Assembly (NCBI GenBank): GCA_023419655.1 | Contig: JAEZXP010000004.1 | Coordinates: 1-23,774, forward strand | Direction: 5' to 3' | Length of the DNA: 23,774 nucleotides | DNA from: Bacillota bacterium | GTDB taxonomy: Bacteria > Bacillota > Clostridia > Lachnospirales > Lachnospiraceae | In this document: piece after piece, positions 1 through 8,183 of the stretch | Layout: each line of letters begins with the position of its first letter | How positions within the stretch are numbered: the first letter of the stretch is position 1 | Notes under the pieces: generated by a model | The model's database searches: none | What the model was told of the DNA's origin: nothing | Seen by the model: the letters and a program-made list of their open reading frames with translations, nothing else | Position numbers and translations under genes: made by a program

Positions 1-1655
1 CCCAAACGGTGTGTAATAATCAGAGCAGTTTTATCTTTAGAAATCTCTGCAAAGCGGTTGTATATTTTGGTTTCCTCAATCGGGTCGATGGCGGCTGTAG
101 GCTCATCCAGCACAATGAATTGATGCCTGCGGAAAAAACTGCGGGCGATAGCCACACGCTGCCATTGACCGCCGGATAAATCTACGCCGTCAAATTCCCG
201 TGACAGGATGGTATCATAGCCTTTGGTAAAGCTGCTGTCATTTTTGTCAAGACCAGCTTCAGAACAAATTTTATCAAGCTCGGTACCGCATATGTTCCTG
301 CTGACATCACTTATGCCGATATTTTCACGCAGGGTCATTTGATACCGCTGGTATTTTTGAAACACGGCTGAAATATGCCTGAATATAGAACGGGATGCTG
401 CATCCTTTGTATTCACGTCACCATAGAGTACGTTCCCCTCATCCGGCAAATACAGTCCGGTAATCAGACGAATAAGAGTAGATTTGCCCGAGCCGTTTTC
501 GCCGACAACAGCAATCGTTTCGCCGCTGCGAATGGTCAATGTCACATCATCAACTGCTTTTTTCTCAGCGCCCGGATAGGAGAAGGATACCCCATGTACA
601 AAGATATCGGTGTTTTCCGGTAAATCAAAGTCGATACCCTCCTGCTCAGGCATCTGCATGAAACGGAGGTAATTTTTCACCCTGCCAAAATCACGGGCGA
701 CGGCTCCAAAATTGTAGCAAATCAATTCTTTCATCAGTGAGAACATCTGGTCAACAGAGGCAAATATCGCAGCAAATGCACCGGCGCTTATTTCACCTTT
801 TATCAATGAATCCAACAGTAAAAATAGAATGCCTACATAACCGCCAAGGGATAAGAGCTGCATTCCCAATTCCGCCAAATCGGATTTTATGGCAGCCCGA
901 AATCTCAATCGGTTAAGCACGGACAATGAATCTGCATACAATTTTCTAAAGTAGGAGAAAGCACCTAAAATGCGGGTTTCCTTAAAATATTCACGCCCGG
1001 TCATACAGCTTTCATAATAATCAAATTCCCGGCGGACAGGGGCCGCTTTATCCTCTGCCTTTGAAAATACCTTTGTACGTAAAAGCTGTGTCAGCAGGGT
1101 AGGAGTAAAGACAAAAGCAAGCGAAATTATCAAAAGCGGTTTGATGGTGAAAAGGTAAAAGGCCATACATATGAAGTAAGGAAGGTAGAAATTACACATG
1201 GCAAGCATTGTTCCGGTGAACCAAACAGCCTCATTTTTACCTTGAACCGCTTTATCCATGTCGTCCAGCATTTCTGTGTCTTCAAAATATACCGGTGCAA
1301 TCCGGCTTATCTTATTATGCAAATCCAATGAGAGAATCCCTTCGGTTTTGCGGTAATACATCATGGGAATGAAATTCGCTGCGCCGTTAAGAGCCTGCTT
1401 TATGACGTGGAACAGCCCCAATAGGAGCAGACTGGAAATTACGGATGTCAATCCGGTTTTGTAAGCTGCAAAGGCGGTTGCCCTGTCAAAAAACATCTGT
1501 GTGATGGGTGCAATTACGCCGTATGCAAGTCCATGGGCTACGGCTAATACCTGCCATAGAACAAAAAGCCATGGTGATATGCCCGCTATTTTAGGAAGCA
1601 TTACAAAAAATGCCTGAAATATGTTTATACTTTTGGCTTTTTTGGCCCTGCTCAT
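1..1655 (-). CDS. ABC exporter half-transporter (permease + ATPase), C-terminus cut by window edge
   Basis: An ABC exporter half-transporter with the membrane domain fused to the ATPase. About 551 residues are visible and the C-terminus runs off the left edge. The N-terminal half has several long hydrophobic stretches. The ATPase half shows Walker A GENGSGKST (about residue 384), an FQKYQRYQ Q-loop, the signature DLSGGQWQR (about 490), Walker B IVLDEPTAAIDP (about 515) and the ITH switch histidine at the very edge. The start is the ATG whose bases overlap the TGA of the preceding gene (ATGA); AGGAGG sits 8 bases upstream, inside the end of that gene. A second ATG at 1659 is out of frame and soon meets a stop. 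The overlap implies translational coupling, and pairs like this usually form heterodimers. The substrate cannot be told from sequence: peptide, drug and lipid are all possible. Confidence 0.93.
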   Translation of the reverse strand, partial: MSRAKKAKSINIFQAFFVMLPKIAGISPWLFVLWQVLAVAHGLAYGVIAPITQMFFDRATAFAAYKTGLTSVISSLLLLGLFHVIKQALNGAANFIPMMYYRKTEGILSLDLHNKISRIAPVYFEDTEMLDDMDKAVQGKNEAVWFTGTMLAMCNFYLPYFICMAFYLFTIKPLLIISLAFVFTPTLLTQLLRTKVFSKAEDKAAPVRREFDYYESCMTGREYFKETRILGAFSYFRKLYADSLSVLNRLRFRAAIKSDLAELGMQLLSLGGYVGILFLLLDSLIKGEISAGAFAAIFASVDQMFSLMKELICYNFGAVARDFGRVKNYLRFMQMPEQEGIDFDLPENTDIFVHGVSFSYPGAEKKAVDDVTLTIRSGETIAVVGENGSGKSTLIRLITGLYLPDEGNVLYGDVNTKDAASRSIFRHISAVFQKYQRYQMTLRENIGISDVSRNICGTELDKICSEAGLDKNDSSFTKGYDTILSREFDGVDLSGGQWQRVAIARSFFRRHQFIVLDEPTAAIDPIEETKIYNRFAEISKDKTALIITHRL

Positions 1656-3436
1656 ACATACCACCTCCTTTGGGCTTCGTACATTTCAGCATAGATGCCG
1701 TCTATCGCCATCAGTTCTTCATGGGTTCCCTGTTCGGCTGTATGACCATCTGCAATTACAAAAATCTCATCAGCCAGCCGTGCCGCACCCAGTCGATGGG
1801 TAATAAAAATAGTGGACTTACCCTTGCTGATTTTACTAAAAAGGTCATATATTTCGCTTTCAGCAACAGGGTCAAGGGAAGCGGTAGGTTCATCCAGAAT
1901 ATGTACGGGTGCGTGGCTGACAAGAGAGCGGGCAATGGCTACCTTCTGCCATTCGCCGCCGGACAGGTCAACACCATCGCTTTTTATCTTACCAAGAGAT
2001 GTATTTATTCCATAAGGAAGTTTTGCTATAACGTTCTCAAGCCCTAATGTTTCAGCAGCATCCATAATTTCTGAATCGGCTGCATTGCACACATTTCCAA
2101 TCCCTATGGACTTGGCCATGGGAATCTGATATTTTGCAAAGTCTTGATAAACAATCGAGAATAAAGCTTTTAACTCGGATTGTGTGAAATCACGCAGATT
2201 TTTTCCATCAATCAAAATATCACCGGTGTAATTATCATACAGACCGGTCAGCAGTTTGGTTATCGTTGTTTTTCCGGCGCCGTTTACACCGACAAAGGCA
2301 TAATGCTTTTTTGCATATAATTTGAGGCAAACGTTTTTAAGAATCATTAAATCGGTATCAGGATAGGCAAAAGACAGGTTGCGAAATTCGATACATTCCG
2401 GTTCTGCAATATAAGATACAGGCAAATCCTTTGCATTGGCCGTTTCAGAGAGCTTGCTGAAAGCGGATAAGTCCCGCAGGTATTCCCGGTTGTTGGCAAG
2501 TTCACTTGTAATATGAGTGAGTTCCCAGGACATCATCTGTGCTAAACCCAGTGCAGCAGTGACAAATCCCATGAACATTCCGATGGTAATTGCTCCGGAG
2601 CTTAAAGGGGCGATTAATACACCTGCAATTAAAACAGAGATAAGCACGGTTATCAGACTGGCACTTTTCATCTTGATAAAGCGGTTGCGTTGAGACTTCA
2701 TATTGATTTTATAGGCAGCAAGATATTTTTCATAATACCGTTTATTGAGTGCATCCGAATAATTAAAAAGGGAGCGTTCTTCAACATTATCCCGTCCTGC
2801 CAGCAAGCCTTGCAAATACTGTGCCTTACGGGTATGCTTCGCTGCTTCTTTGGATGCCTCATAATTTTCTTTGCCGCTTTTAACTGCCAGCCAAAACAGC
2901 GGAATAGAAAAGCCAAGAATCAATAAAGCCGCCCACCATACCTGAACGACCAAAATAAGCAATATCGAACCGACACGAACAACTATGTCGGACATTCTAA
3001 GAAGAATGTCAAAGCCATTACCAAGCCTCTCGGCCGGGTCTTTTCCCACCCGCCCGATTAAATCCCAGGTATCATTGTTTTCCACATGGCGGTATTCTAA
3101 CATGACGAGTTTTTCTGTAACAGCGGTTCGAAAGGCTTCTGTCAGATTCATATTCATTTTGGTTTTAACGAAGCCCATAAGTATAAAAGTTATATATTGG
3201 TGGGAGATGAGCAGAAGAATCCATATTAACGGTGTGATAATATCGTTTTTATCTGCCTGCCGGCTACTGATTTTTATTGCGGAATCAATAAAAGCCGCCG
3301 TTACCAACACCTGCAAGGATGGTATCAGAGCGTAGATGATTTTATCAATTATACGCAGCAATACCATCCCTGGTGAGATACTCAGCGGAATTTTTATAAA
3401 GTCTGTCAGCTTATAGTCCCTGGCATCTATCCTCAT
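1652..3436 (-). CDS. ABC exporter half-transporter (permease + ATPase), full length
   Basis: A complete fused ABC exporter half-transporter of 594 residues, the usual size for this class. It has a hydrophobic N-terminal membrane domain of about 330 residues. The ATPase follows with Walker A GVNGAGKTT (about residue 383), a YQDF Q-loop, the signature DLSGGEWQK (about 490), Walker B HILDEPTASLDP (about 510) and FITHR. The frame stays open to 3496, but I chose the ATG at 3436 because AAAGGAG lies 6 bases before it and the extra 20 residues do not look like an exporter N-terminus. Its last four bases overlap the start of the next half-transporter, so the two probably act as one heterodimeric exporter. 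A promoter of its own lies just upstream, separating it from bioY. Substrate unknown; the biotin genes next door are not evidence that it handles biotin, since BioY works with ECF ATPases of a different type. Confidence 0.93.
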   Translation of the reverse strand: MRIDARDYKLTDFIKIPLSISPGMVLLRIIDKIIYALIPSLQVLVTAAFIDSAIKISSRQADKNDIITPLIWILLLISHQYITFILMGFVKTKMNMNLTEAFRTAVTEKLVMLEYRHVENNDTWDLIGRVGKDPAERLGNGFDILLRMSDIVVRVGSILLILVVQVWWAALLILGFSIPLFWLAVKSGKENYEASKEAAKHTRKAQYLQGLLAGRDNVEERSLFNYSDALNKRYYEKYLAAYKINMKSQRNRFIKMKSASLITVLISVLIAGVLIAPLSSGAITIGMFMGFVTAALGLAQMMSWELTHITSELANNREYLRDLSAFSKLSETANAKDLPVSYIAEPECIEFRNLSFAYPDTDLMILKNVCLKLYAKKHYAFVGVNGAGKTTITKLLTGLYDNYTGDILIDGKNLRDFTQSELKALFSIVYQDFAKYQIPMAKSIGIGNVCNAADSEIMDAAETLGLENVIAKLPYGINTSLGKIKSDGVDLSGGEWQKVAIARSLVSHAPVHILDEPTASLDPVAESEIYDLFSKISKGKSTIFITHRLGAARLADEIFVIADGHTAEQGTHEELMAIDGIYAEMYEAQRRWYV

Positions 3437-3475
3437 AGGACTCTCCTTTGTACGATAGAAATGATTTGATAATTC

Positions 3476-3504
3476 ATCATACCACAGGAGCAGCATTATG
3501 TAAA
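3476..3504 (-). promoter_or_regulatory. Candidate sigma-A promoter for the ABC exporter pair
   Basis: On the minus strand TTTACA (3504-3499) and TATGAT (3481-3476) are separated by exactly 17 bases. Transcription would begin near 3469, leaving an untranslated leader of about 33 bases before the ATG at 3436. This suggests the exporter pair is transcribed separately from birA-bioY, although no terminator is visible between them, so read-through is also possible. Confidence 0.6.
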
Positions 3505-3523
3505 ATATGGAATAGGCTGTTTG

Positions 3524-4099
3524 CTACAGAATATGACGGGTTACTTTTCTTAATACGGCACCGCTTGCCACCCCAATTACGATTTTTAAAGCATCGAAGG
3601 CTACGAAGGGAAATACACATACCGAGAGGGCATAGGCAATGGTGGAGCCTGACACATAGGTAAACCACAGGGTTCCTATAAGATAGCATACGAATAGAGA
3701 AAATAGCATACCCAAGGTTGGTATGGCGATATCGGTGATATTCTTGACGGCTGAACTTGATTTTGTCTTTTTTGATAATTGATAGGATATGGATGTGATA
3801 AAAGCCATAACCGGATAGGCCATGATAAAGCCTCCCGTTGCACCGGCTATTACATGAAAGCCTCCTTTAAAGTTAGCAAATACCGGCAGTCCAAAGGCTC
3901 CGAGCAAAATATATGCCAGGGTTGATAGCAGGGCATACTTCGGCTCAAGAAGTGCACCGGTCAAGAATATCGCCAATAATGACAGGGAGAAGGGAATCGG
4001 CTGAATTGGAATGATAATCTGTGACATGACACTGATGATGGCGGTGAACATCCCGGTGAAGATTAATTTCTTGGTTGTAATTTGGTTAGAAGTTGTCAT
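3524..4099 (-). CDS. bioY: BioY biotin transporter, substrate-binding membrane subunit
   Basis: A 191-residue integral membrane protein of the BioY family, the biotin-capturing S component of energy-coupling-factor transporters. It normally works with a shared EcfA/EcfA'/EcfT module encoded elsewhere. The sequence has about six hydrophobic segments and the family motif region around GGFHVIAGATGGFIMAYP, as well as the N-terminal PIQPIPFSLSLL stretch seen in BioY proteins. The start has AAAGGAG about a dozen bases upstream. It follows birA by 41 bases on the same strand, so the two are almost certainly one operon under BirA control, linking biotin uptake to biotin attachment. No biotin synthesis gene is visible, which fits an organism that imports biotin, but the rest of the genome is not seen. 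Confidence 0.95.
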   Translation of the reverse strand: MTTSNQITTKKLIFTGMFTAIISVMSQIIIPIQPIPFSLSLLAIFLTGALLEPKYALLSTLAYILLGAFGLPVFANFKGGFHVIAGATGGFIMAYPVMAFITSISYQLSKKTKSSSAVKNITDIAIPTLGMLFSLFVCYLIGTLWFTYVSGSTIAYALSVCVFPFVAFDALKIVIGVASGAVLRKVTRHIL

Positions 4100-4140
4100 A
4101 ATATTATTCTGTCTCCTTTTGTATGGTTTGTTTTATGCGC

Positions 4141-5121
4141 TTACTGTGTTTTAATTCTTACACTAACTTCTCCGGAGGACAGCGCTTCTTTTTGCCCATC
4201 CGGATACTCCACGACAAGCCGTGCCCTCTCGTCAAGATTAATTGCCCGGGCAGGAAGCGTATCCTTTCCTTTAATCACAGATATATCCTTGCCGATAAGG
4301 AAGGAACGTTTTTTGTATTCCTCAAGATAGCTTACGGATGTCAGATTATCCATCGAATCGGATAAGTTATTCAGGACTTTTGCGGCAAGAATCGATGTAA
4401 CCGGCCGGTCCTTCGGAGGGTTAGAAAAGATTGAGCCTGCGACAGACTTTATATTATCCGGAAAATCAGCAGTCGTTACATTGATACCGATTCCCACGAC
4501 AGCATATTCCAGACCGCCGTTTTCAATGTTAAGAGAAGCCTCGGTAAGAATACCGCATACCTTTTTTCCGTCCATGAACAAATCATTTACCCATTTAATC
4601 TGAACATCATTCCCGGTAAGTTCTTCGATGGCATTTGATACGGCAACGGCAGCCGAGGTGGTAATCAGAAGGGAATCATGAAGGTCCAGCTTGGGTCTTA
4701 ATATAAGGGAAAGATACAATCCGGTAGAATCAGGAGAGTAAAAGCTTCGTCCCATCCGCCCCCGGCCGTTGGTTTGCTCGGTGGCAATAATTACAGTTCC
4801 CTCAGGAGCACCACCGGCAGCCATTTCCTTCGCCAGGGTATTCGTGGAGGTAACGGTCTTTCTTACATCAAGGTGAAAGCTTTTTGCCTTACCCCTTAGA
4901 TAGGGGAGGATGCTTTCGGCAGTAACAATATCGTTTGAAACCGTAAGGCAGTATCCGCGATTGGGTACGGCTTCTATATGATAGCCTTCTTTTTGCAGCT
5001 GTTTTATGTTTTTCCAGACAGCACTTCTGGTGACAAACAGCCTTTCTGCCATCCAGGCGCCGTTCACACTGTTTCCTCTGTTTTCCTCCAATAGCTTCAA
5101 TATCTGCTGCTTTAATTCCAT
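4141..5121 (-). CDS. birA: BirA bifunctional biotin-protein ligase and biotin operon repressor
   Basis: A class II biotin protein ligase of 326 residues. It makes biotinyl-AMP and transfers biotin to carboxylase carrier domains, and also represses biotin genes. The N-terminal 60 residues form a winged-helix DNA-binding domain (VTRSAVWKNIKQLQKEGY, then PNRGYCL), so it is the regulatory class and not the ligase-only class. The catalytic domain shows GRGRMGR (residues 119-125, biotinyl-AMP loop), KWVNDL (176-181, with the catalytic lysine), KVCGILTE and VVGIGINV. A small C-terminal beta domain follows, ending in SVRIKTQ. The start at 5121 has AAGGAAGG upstream. A palindrome matching the BirA operator overlaps its promoter, which predicts autoregulation of birA-bioY. 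Confidence 0.97.
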   Translation of the reverse strand: MELKQQILKLLEENRGNSVNGAWMAERLFVTRSAVWKNIKQLQKEGYHIEAVPNRGYCLTVSNDIVTAESILPYLRGKAKSFHLDVRKTVTSTNTLAKEMAAGGAPEGTVIIATEQTNGRGRMGRSFYSPDSTGLYLSLILRPKLDLHDSLLITTSAAVAVSNAIEELTGNDVQIKWVNDLFMDGKKVCGILTEASLNIENGGLEYAVVGIGINVTTADFPDNIKSVAGSIFSNPPKDRPVTSILAAKVLNNLSDSMDNLTSVSYLEEYKKRSFLIGKDISVIKGKDTLPARAINLDERARLVVEYPDGQKEALSSGEVSVRIKTQ

Positions 5122-5184
5122 ATGAATCCTTCCTTTTATGTATACGTGAATGTTCTGAAATAGCCCTGGTATTCTTTCAAAGAT

Positions 5185-5212
5185 AGTATACCAGAATATT
5201 TTACAATGTCAA
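5185..5212 (-). promoter_or_regulatory. birA-bioY promoter
   Basis: On the minus strand TTGACA (5212-5207) is a perfect -35 box and TATACT (5190-5185) a near-perfect -10 box, 16 bases apart. Transcription would start near 5178, giving a leader of about 57 bases. The -35 box lies inside one half of the BirA operator palindrome, so bound BirA would block RNA polymerase. Confidence 0.75.
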
Positions 5213-5237
5213 CCACATAGAGTGAAAGAGTTGACAA
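5206..5237. promoter_or_regulatory. BirA operator (biotin repressor site)
   Basis: An inverted repeat read on the minus strand as TTGTCAAC, 16 bases, GTTGACAT. The arms match in 7 of 8 bases. The half-site sequence and the 16-base gap agree with the known Gram-positive BirA operator (TTGTTAAC, 16 bases, GTTAACAA), with C/G in place of T/A at one symmetric position. It overlaps the -35 box of the birA promoter, the arrangement expected for autorepression in the presence of biotinyl-AMP. Confidence 0.75.
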
Positions 5238-5531
5238 TTGAATAAATCCAAATCGGATTACAAGGTTTTACATATATCTTAAAAATAGTGTATTTTATAT
5301 GTTAAAATATGTATTCCTTATGCATAATTATCATAAAACACAAAAAAAATCGTGGATTTTGCAATAGAAAACTACTGGATTATAGTATATGATTCTGTTA
5401 CAATAGTTAGTAAGAGAAGCAGAACAGCGTGGGTATTTAATGCGGCTTCGGATAAGTGATGGAATAGGAATTCATACATATTAAGCAGTGTTTCTTTCGC
5501 CTCCGGGTGAAAGAGGTATAAAAGGGGATAT
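5238..5531. other. Intergenic gap with no convincing protein gene; possible small RNA on plus strand
   Basis: This stretch lies between the BirA operator and the terminator hairpin. I see no protein gene with a ribosome binding site. Two items stand out. A possible plus-strand promoter, TTGCAA (5359-5364) and TATAGT (5381-5386) with a 16-base gap, would start a transcript near 5393. A compact hairpin at 5494-5513 has 8-base-pair arms (one G-U pair) closing the loop TCCG, a stable UNCG-type tetraloop. A transcript ending at the hairpin at 5532-5570 would be about 180 bases. I cannot match it to a known RNA family by eye. Confidence 0.3.
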
Positions 5532-5570
5532 GAAGAAGGGGTCAGATGGATAAACATCTGACCCTTCTTC
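5532..5570. terminator. Probable bidirectional rho-independent terminator
   Basis: A long inverted repeat: GAAGAAGGG(G)TCAGATG, the loop GATAAA, then CATCTGACCCTTCTTC. It forms 16 base pairs with a single bulged G. Both exits are pyrimidine-rich (TTCTTCGTTAT on plus, CTTCTTCATAT on minus), although neither is a perfect U run. It lies about 30 bases after the stop of the zinc-ribbon gene on the minus strand and could also end a plus-strand small transcript. Confidence 0.65.
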
Positions 5571-5600
5571 GTTATAAATAGAAATGAATGATATATCTTA

Positions 5601-6689
5601 TTATTTATCAATTACTTCGCTATAAAATTCCTCTATCAGACGGTCAAGATAATCGGGATTCTGCTCCCCAAACTCCTTCATAAGCATTTCACGGATTGTA
5701 TCAGCCTTCTTCATATAATCCAGCTCGTCAGAGATATCCGGATTACTGATGGAGGTTAAGAATTCTTCTGTAATGTTGTGGGTAAGCCATTCATTAATTT
5801 TATGGGTCAGCTTATTTTCTTCCTCGATTTCCAGCTTTAGCTTTTTAGCTTTTTTGCCGGTGGATAACGCTTCATAGATGAAGAACAAAAAGAGTGCGCC
5901 CATAATAAGATTAGGGAAAAAGCCGGTCAGCAAAGTTAAGACACCGGCAATGTTTAAGATTACGAATACGATACCGGCAATACCCAGTATCAGGAAGATA
6001 TAGAGTGTTCCTGCGTAGTCCTTATATTTTTCGGATTTCATAACATAGCTTCCGGACCCTGTCATAAAAGCTCTTAGACTGGATGGCTTCGGCTCGTCGT
6101 CTGTATCCTCTGATTCATCCTCTGTGTTCTCTTCAAGAGGCTTGGAATCGCTTTCATCGGCAGGATTATCCGGTGAAGCATCCTCCTGCACCTGCCCGCT
6201 GTCAAACCGCTGTGTCGTATCGGGATTTGAATCGGGGGGAGGTGTATCCGTCTTTGCAGCAGCAACTTCTTCTTCAACATCGAAACCGGCATTCTCAGAA
6301 ATTTCTAAATCAGCGGCCGTATAGGAATGCTCCGGGACAATGTTGCTTTCATCAATATCCTTGATAGAATCCATATTTTTTTCCTCCGCTTCAATACGGG
6401 CTCTTTCCTCAAAATAAAAGGCCTGATAATATTTTTTCGCATCTGCTTCGCTTCCTGCCGGAATCGATAGAATATAGAAGTCTTTTTCTTCATCATAATG
6501 AATTTTAGTTTCCAGGTTGGAGTGTTCAAAATATTTAGCCAGTTTTTCTGCGATACTTCTTTTTTCCCCTTGGAAGAAAGGGATATATTCCTTTGTATCG
6601 GGCAATACATCAACAAGATTGGTAACACAATCGTCACAAAAAGTCACTGTATCAGGGTATTCTTTTTTACAATGCGGACACCAGGGCAT
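5601..6689 (-). CDS. Zinc-ribbon membrane protein of unknown function
   Basis: A 362-residue protein that I do not recognise as a named family. It opens with a zinc ribbon: CPHC (C4, C7) and CDDC (C18, C21) separated by ten residues. Residues 30-100 look like a small folded domain. A long acidic, Pro/Ser/Asp/Glu-rich linker (about 120-205) is likely disordered. Two or three hydrophobic segments follow (about 228-280), then a charged, helical cytoplasmic-looking tail ending in FYSEVIDK. GGAG lies 8 bases before the ATG. Zinc-ribbon plus membrane-segment proteins are common orphan genes in Clostridia and sometimes act as scaffolds. It lies about 100 bases after tyrS with no terminator between, so it may be partly cotranscribed with tyrS. 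Confidence 0.85.
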   Translation of the reverse strand: MPWCPHCKKEYPDTVTFCDDCVTNLVDVLPDTKEYIPFFQGEKRSIAEKLAKYFEHSNLETKIHYDEEKDFYILSIPAGSEADAKKYYQAFYFEERARIEAEEKNMDSIKDIDESNIVPEHSYTAADLEISENAGFDVEEEVAAAKTDTPPPDSNPDTTQRFDSGQVQEDASPDNPADESDSKPLEENTEDESEDTDDEPKPSSLRAFMTGSGSYVMKSEKYKDYAGTLYIFLILGIAGIVFVILNIAGVLTLLTGFFPNLIMGALFLFFIYEALSTGKKAKKLKLEIEEENKLTHKINEWLTHNITEEFLTSISNPDISDELDYMKKADTIREMLMKEFGEQNPDYLDRLIEEFYSEVIDK

Positions 6690-6790
6690 AATCTCAACTC
6701 CATTTCTTTCTATGATTTGATAAGTCTAATGAATCTTCTTATGTCTATCATATGCGAGCAAATTATCAAATAATAATAAATCCGTTCTTT

Positions 6791-8023
6791 CTACTCAGCT
6801 ATAAACCGATGATAGGATTTTTTGCCTTTCCGAATAAGGATGGCTCCGTCTGCATCAAAATTCTTATCCGTCAGAAGTAAGTCAATGTTTTCTGTTTTTT
6901 CATCGTTTATTGTAACGCCGCCCTGTAAAATTGTACGGCGTGCATCAGAGCGGGAGCTTGCCAGCTTGGCATCGCACAGTAAGGTAATCAGGTCAATTCC
7001 TTCAGCGAATCTTGAAGCGGGATAGGTTGTAGTGGGAATATCCTCGGATTTTGCACCGCCGCTGAACAATGCTCTGGAAGCTTCCTGTGCCTTTGTTGCC
7101 TCCTCCTCACCATGGACAATTTTGGTAATCTCAAAGGCAAGCACTTCTTTGGCATGATTGATTTCGGCATCCTTTAAGGCTCCCAGCCTTTTTACTTCAT
7201 CCATCGGCAGGAAGGTAAGAAGCCCTAAGCATTCCTCAACCTTCACATCTTCAATATTCCTCCAGTACTGGTAGAACTCATAGGGAGAGGTCTTTTGAGG
7301 GTCAAGCCACAGGGCGCCCTTCATGGTCTTGCCCATCTTGATTCCTTCGCTGGTGGTAAGAAGCTTAAAGGTCAATCCGAATGCAGGCTTTTGTTCCTTA
7401 CGGCGAATCAAATCAACACCGCTTATAATATTTGACCACTGGTCGTTGCCGCCTAATTGGAGATTGCAATTGTATAATTTGTTCAGCTTCCAGAAATCAT
7501 AGGACTGCATCAGCATGTAGTTGAACTCGAAGAAGGTCAGTCCCTTTTCCATTCTCTGCTTATAGCAATCGGCTGTAAGCATCTTATTAACAGAAAAATG
7601 AATTCCTATTTCCCTTAAAAACTCAACATAATTTAGGTCCAGAAGCCAGTCTGCATTATTGGCAATGATAGCATTACCGTTGGAAAAGTCGATGAATTTA
7701 GAAAGCTGCTCCTTGAAACGGCTTGCATTATGGTCGATGGTTTCTCTTGTCATCAGGGAGCGCATATCGGATTTACCGGAAGGGTCACCAATCATGGTGG
7801 TACCTCCGCCGAGTAATGCAATGGGCTTATGCCCGGCACGCTGCATATGCATCATCGCCATAATTGTAAGAAAATGGCCTGCGGTCAGGCTGTCGGCAGT
7901 AGCATCAAAACCTATATAAAAGGTAACGGATTCCTTTCCTAATATTTCACGGACTTCATTCTCATGGGTGCATTGTTCGATGAACCCTCGTTCCTGTAGT
8001 ATGTCATAAACATTTGTTGACAT
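6791..8023 (-). CDS. tyrS: Tyrosyl-tRNA synthetase
   Basis: A class I aminoacyl-tRNA synthetase that charges tRNA-Tyr, 410 residues, a normal length. The Rossmann domain shows the HIGH-type motif as AGHFLT, the GGGTTMIGDPSGK stretch typical of TyrRS, and the tyrosine-pocket region YNCNLQLGGNDQW. KMGKT replaces the KMSKS loop. The C-terminus is an S4-like RNA-binding domain (SRSDARRTILQGGVTIND). AAGGAGG lies 7 bases before the ATG. A strong promoter lies close upstream. The leader is too short for a T-box riboswitch and no GGTGGTACC-type sequence is visible, although tyrS genes of many Firmicutes have one. Confidence 0.97.
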   Translation of the reverse strand: MSTNVYDILQERGFIEQCTHENEVREILGKESVTFYIGFDATADSLTAGHFLTIMAMMHMQRAGHKPIALLGGGTTMIGDPSGKSDMRSLMTRETIDHNASRFKEQLSKFIDFSNGNAIIANNADWLLDLNYVEFLREIGIHFSVNKMLTADCYKQRMEKGLTFFEFNYMLMQSYDFWKLNKLYNCNLQLGGNDQWSNIISGVDLIRRKEQKPAFGLTFKLLTTSEGIKMGKTMKGALWLDPQKTSPYEFYQYWRNIEDVKVEECLGLLTFLPMDEVKRLGALKDAEINHAKEVLAFEITKIVHGEEEATKAQEASRALFSGGAKSEDIPTTTYPASRFAEGIDLITLLCDAKLASSRSDARRTILQGGVTINDEKTENIDLLLTDKNFDADGAILIRKGKKSYHRFIAE

Positions 8024-8064
8024 TGGTATTCCTCCTTGTAATTATCTGTTCGTTAACTAAAGCC

Positions 8065-8093
8065 ATTATATATGAAATAATTTTATTTTTCAA
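8065..8093 (-). promoter_or_regulatory. tyrS promoter
   Basis: On the minus strand TTGAAA (8093-8088) and a perfect TATAAT (8070-8065) are 17 bases apart, an almost ideal sigma-A promoter. Predicted transcription start is near 8058, giving a leader of only about 35 bases. Confidence 0.8.
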
Positions 8094-8100
8094 TGAATTT

Positions 8101-8172
8101 AAGCCCCAAAGCATTACATTTGTCATAAATAAAACATAACAGATGTCACTTCCTATATGGAAGCCCCAAAGC
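8101..8172. repeat. 12-base direct repeat in the divergent tyrS/ABC-operon control region
   Basis: AAGCCCCAAAGC occurs at 8101-8112 and again, identically and in the same orientation, at 8161-8172, with start points exactly 60 bases apart. The downstream copy covers the -35 position (8161-8166) relative to a possible -10 box TAGAAT (8184-8189) for the plus-strand ABC operon. The upstream copy lies just behind the tyrS -35 box. A short palindrome CTTCC-TATAT-GGAAG (8149-8163) abuts the second copy. The layout suits an activator site, perhaps for the response regulator encoded in the operon. Confidence 0.5.
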
Positions 8173-8183
8173 TATCATTAAGA

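Noticed and set aside
1610..2047. 145-codon plus-strand frame over the ABC exporter junction
   Set aside because: Lies antisense to two well-supported exporter genes and has no start signal.
3437..3523. ECF transporter link between bioY and the ABC genes
   Set aside because: The ABC genes are fused exporter half-transporters, not EcfA/EcfT proteins, and have their own promoter.
5372..5611. 79-codon minus-strand frame in the birA/zinc-ribbon gap
   Set aside because: It begins at a TTG inside the end of the zinc-ribbon gene, has no ribosome binding site and reads straight through the terminator hairpin.
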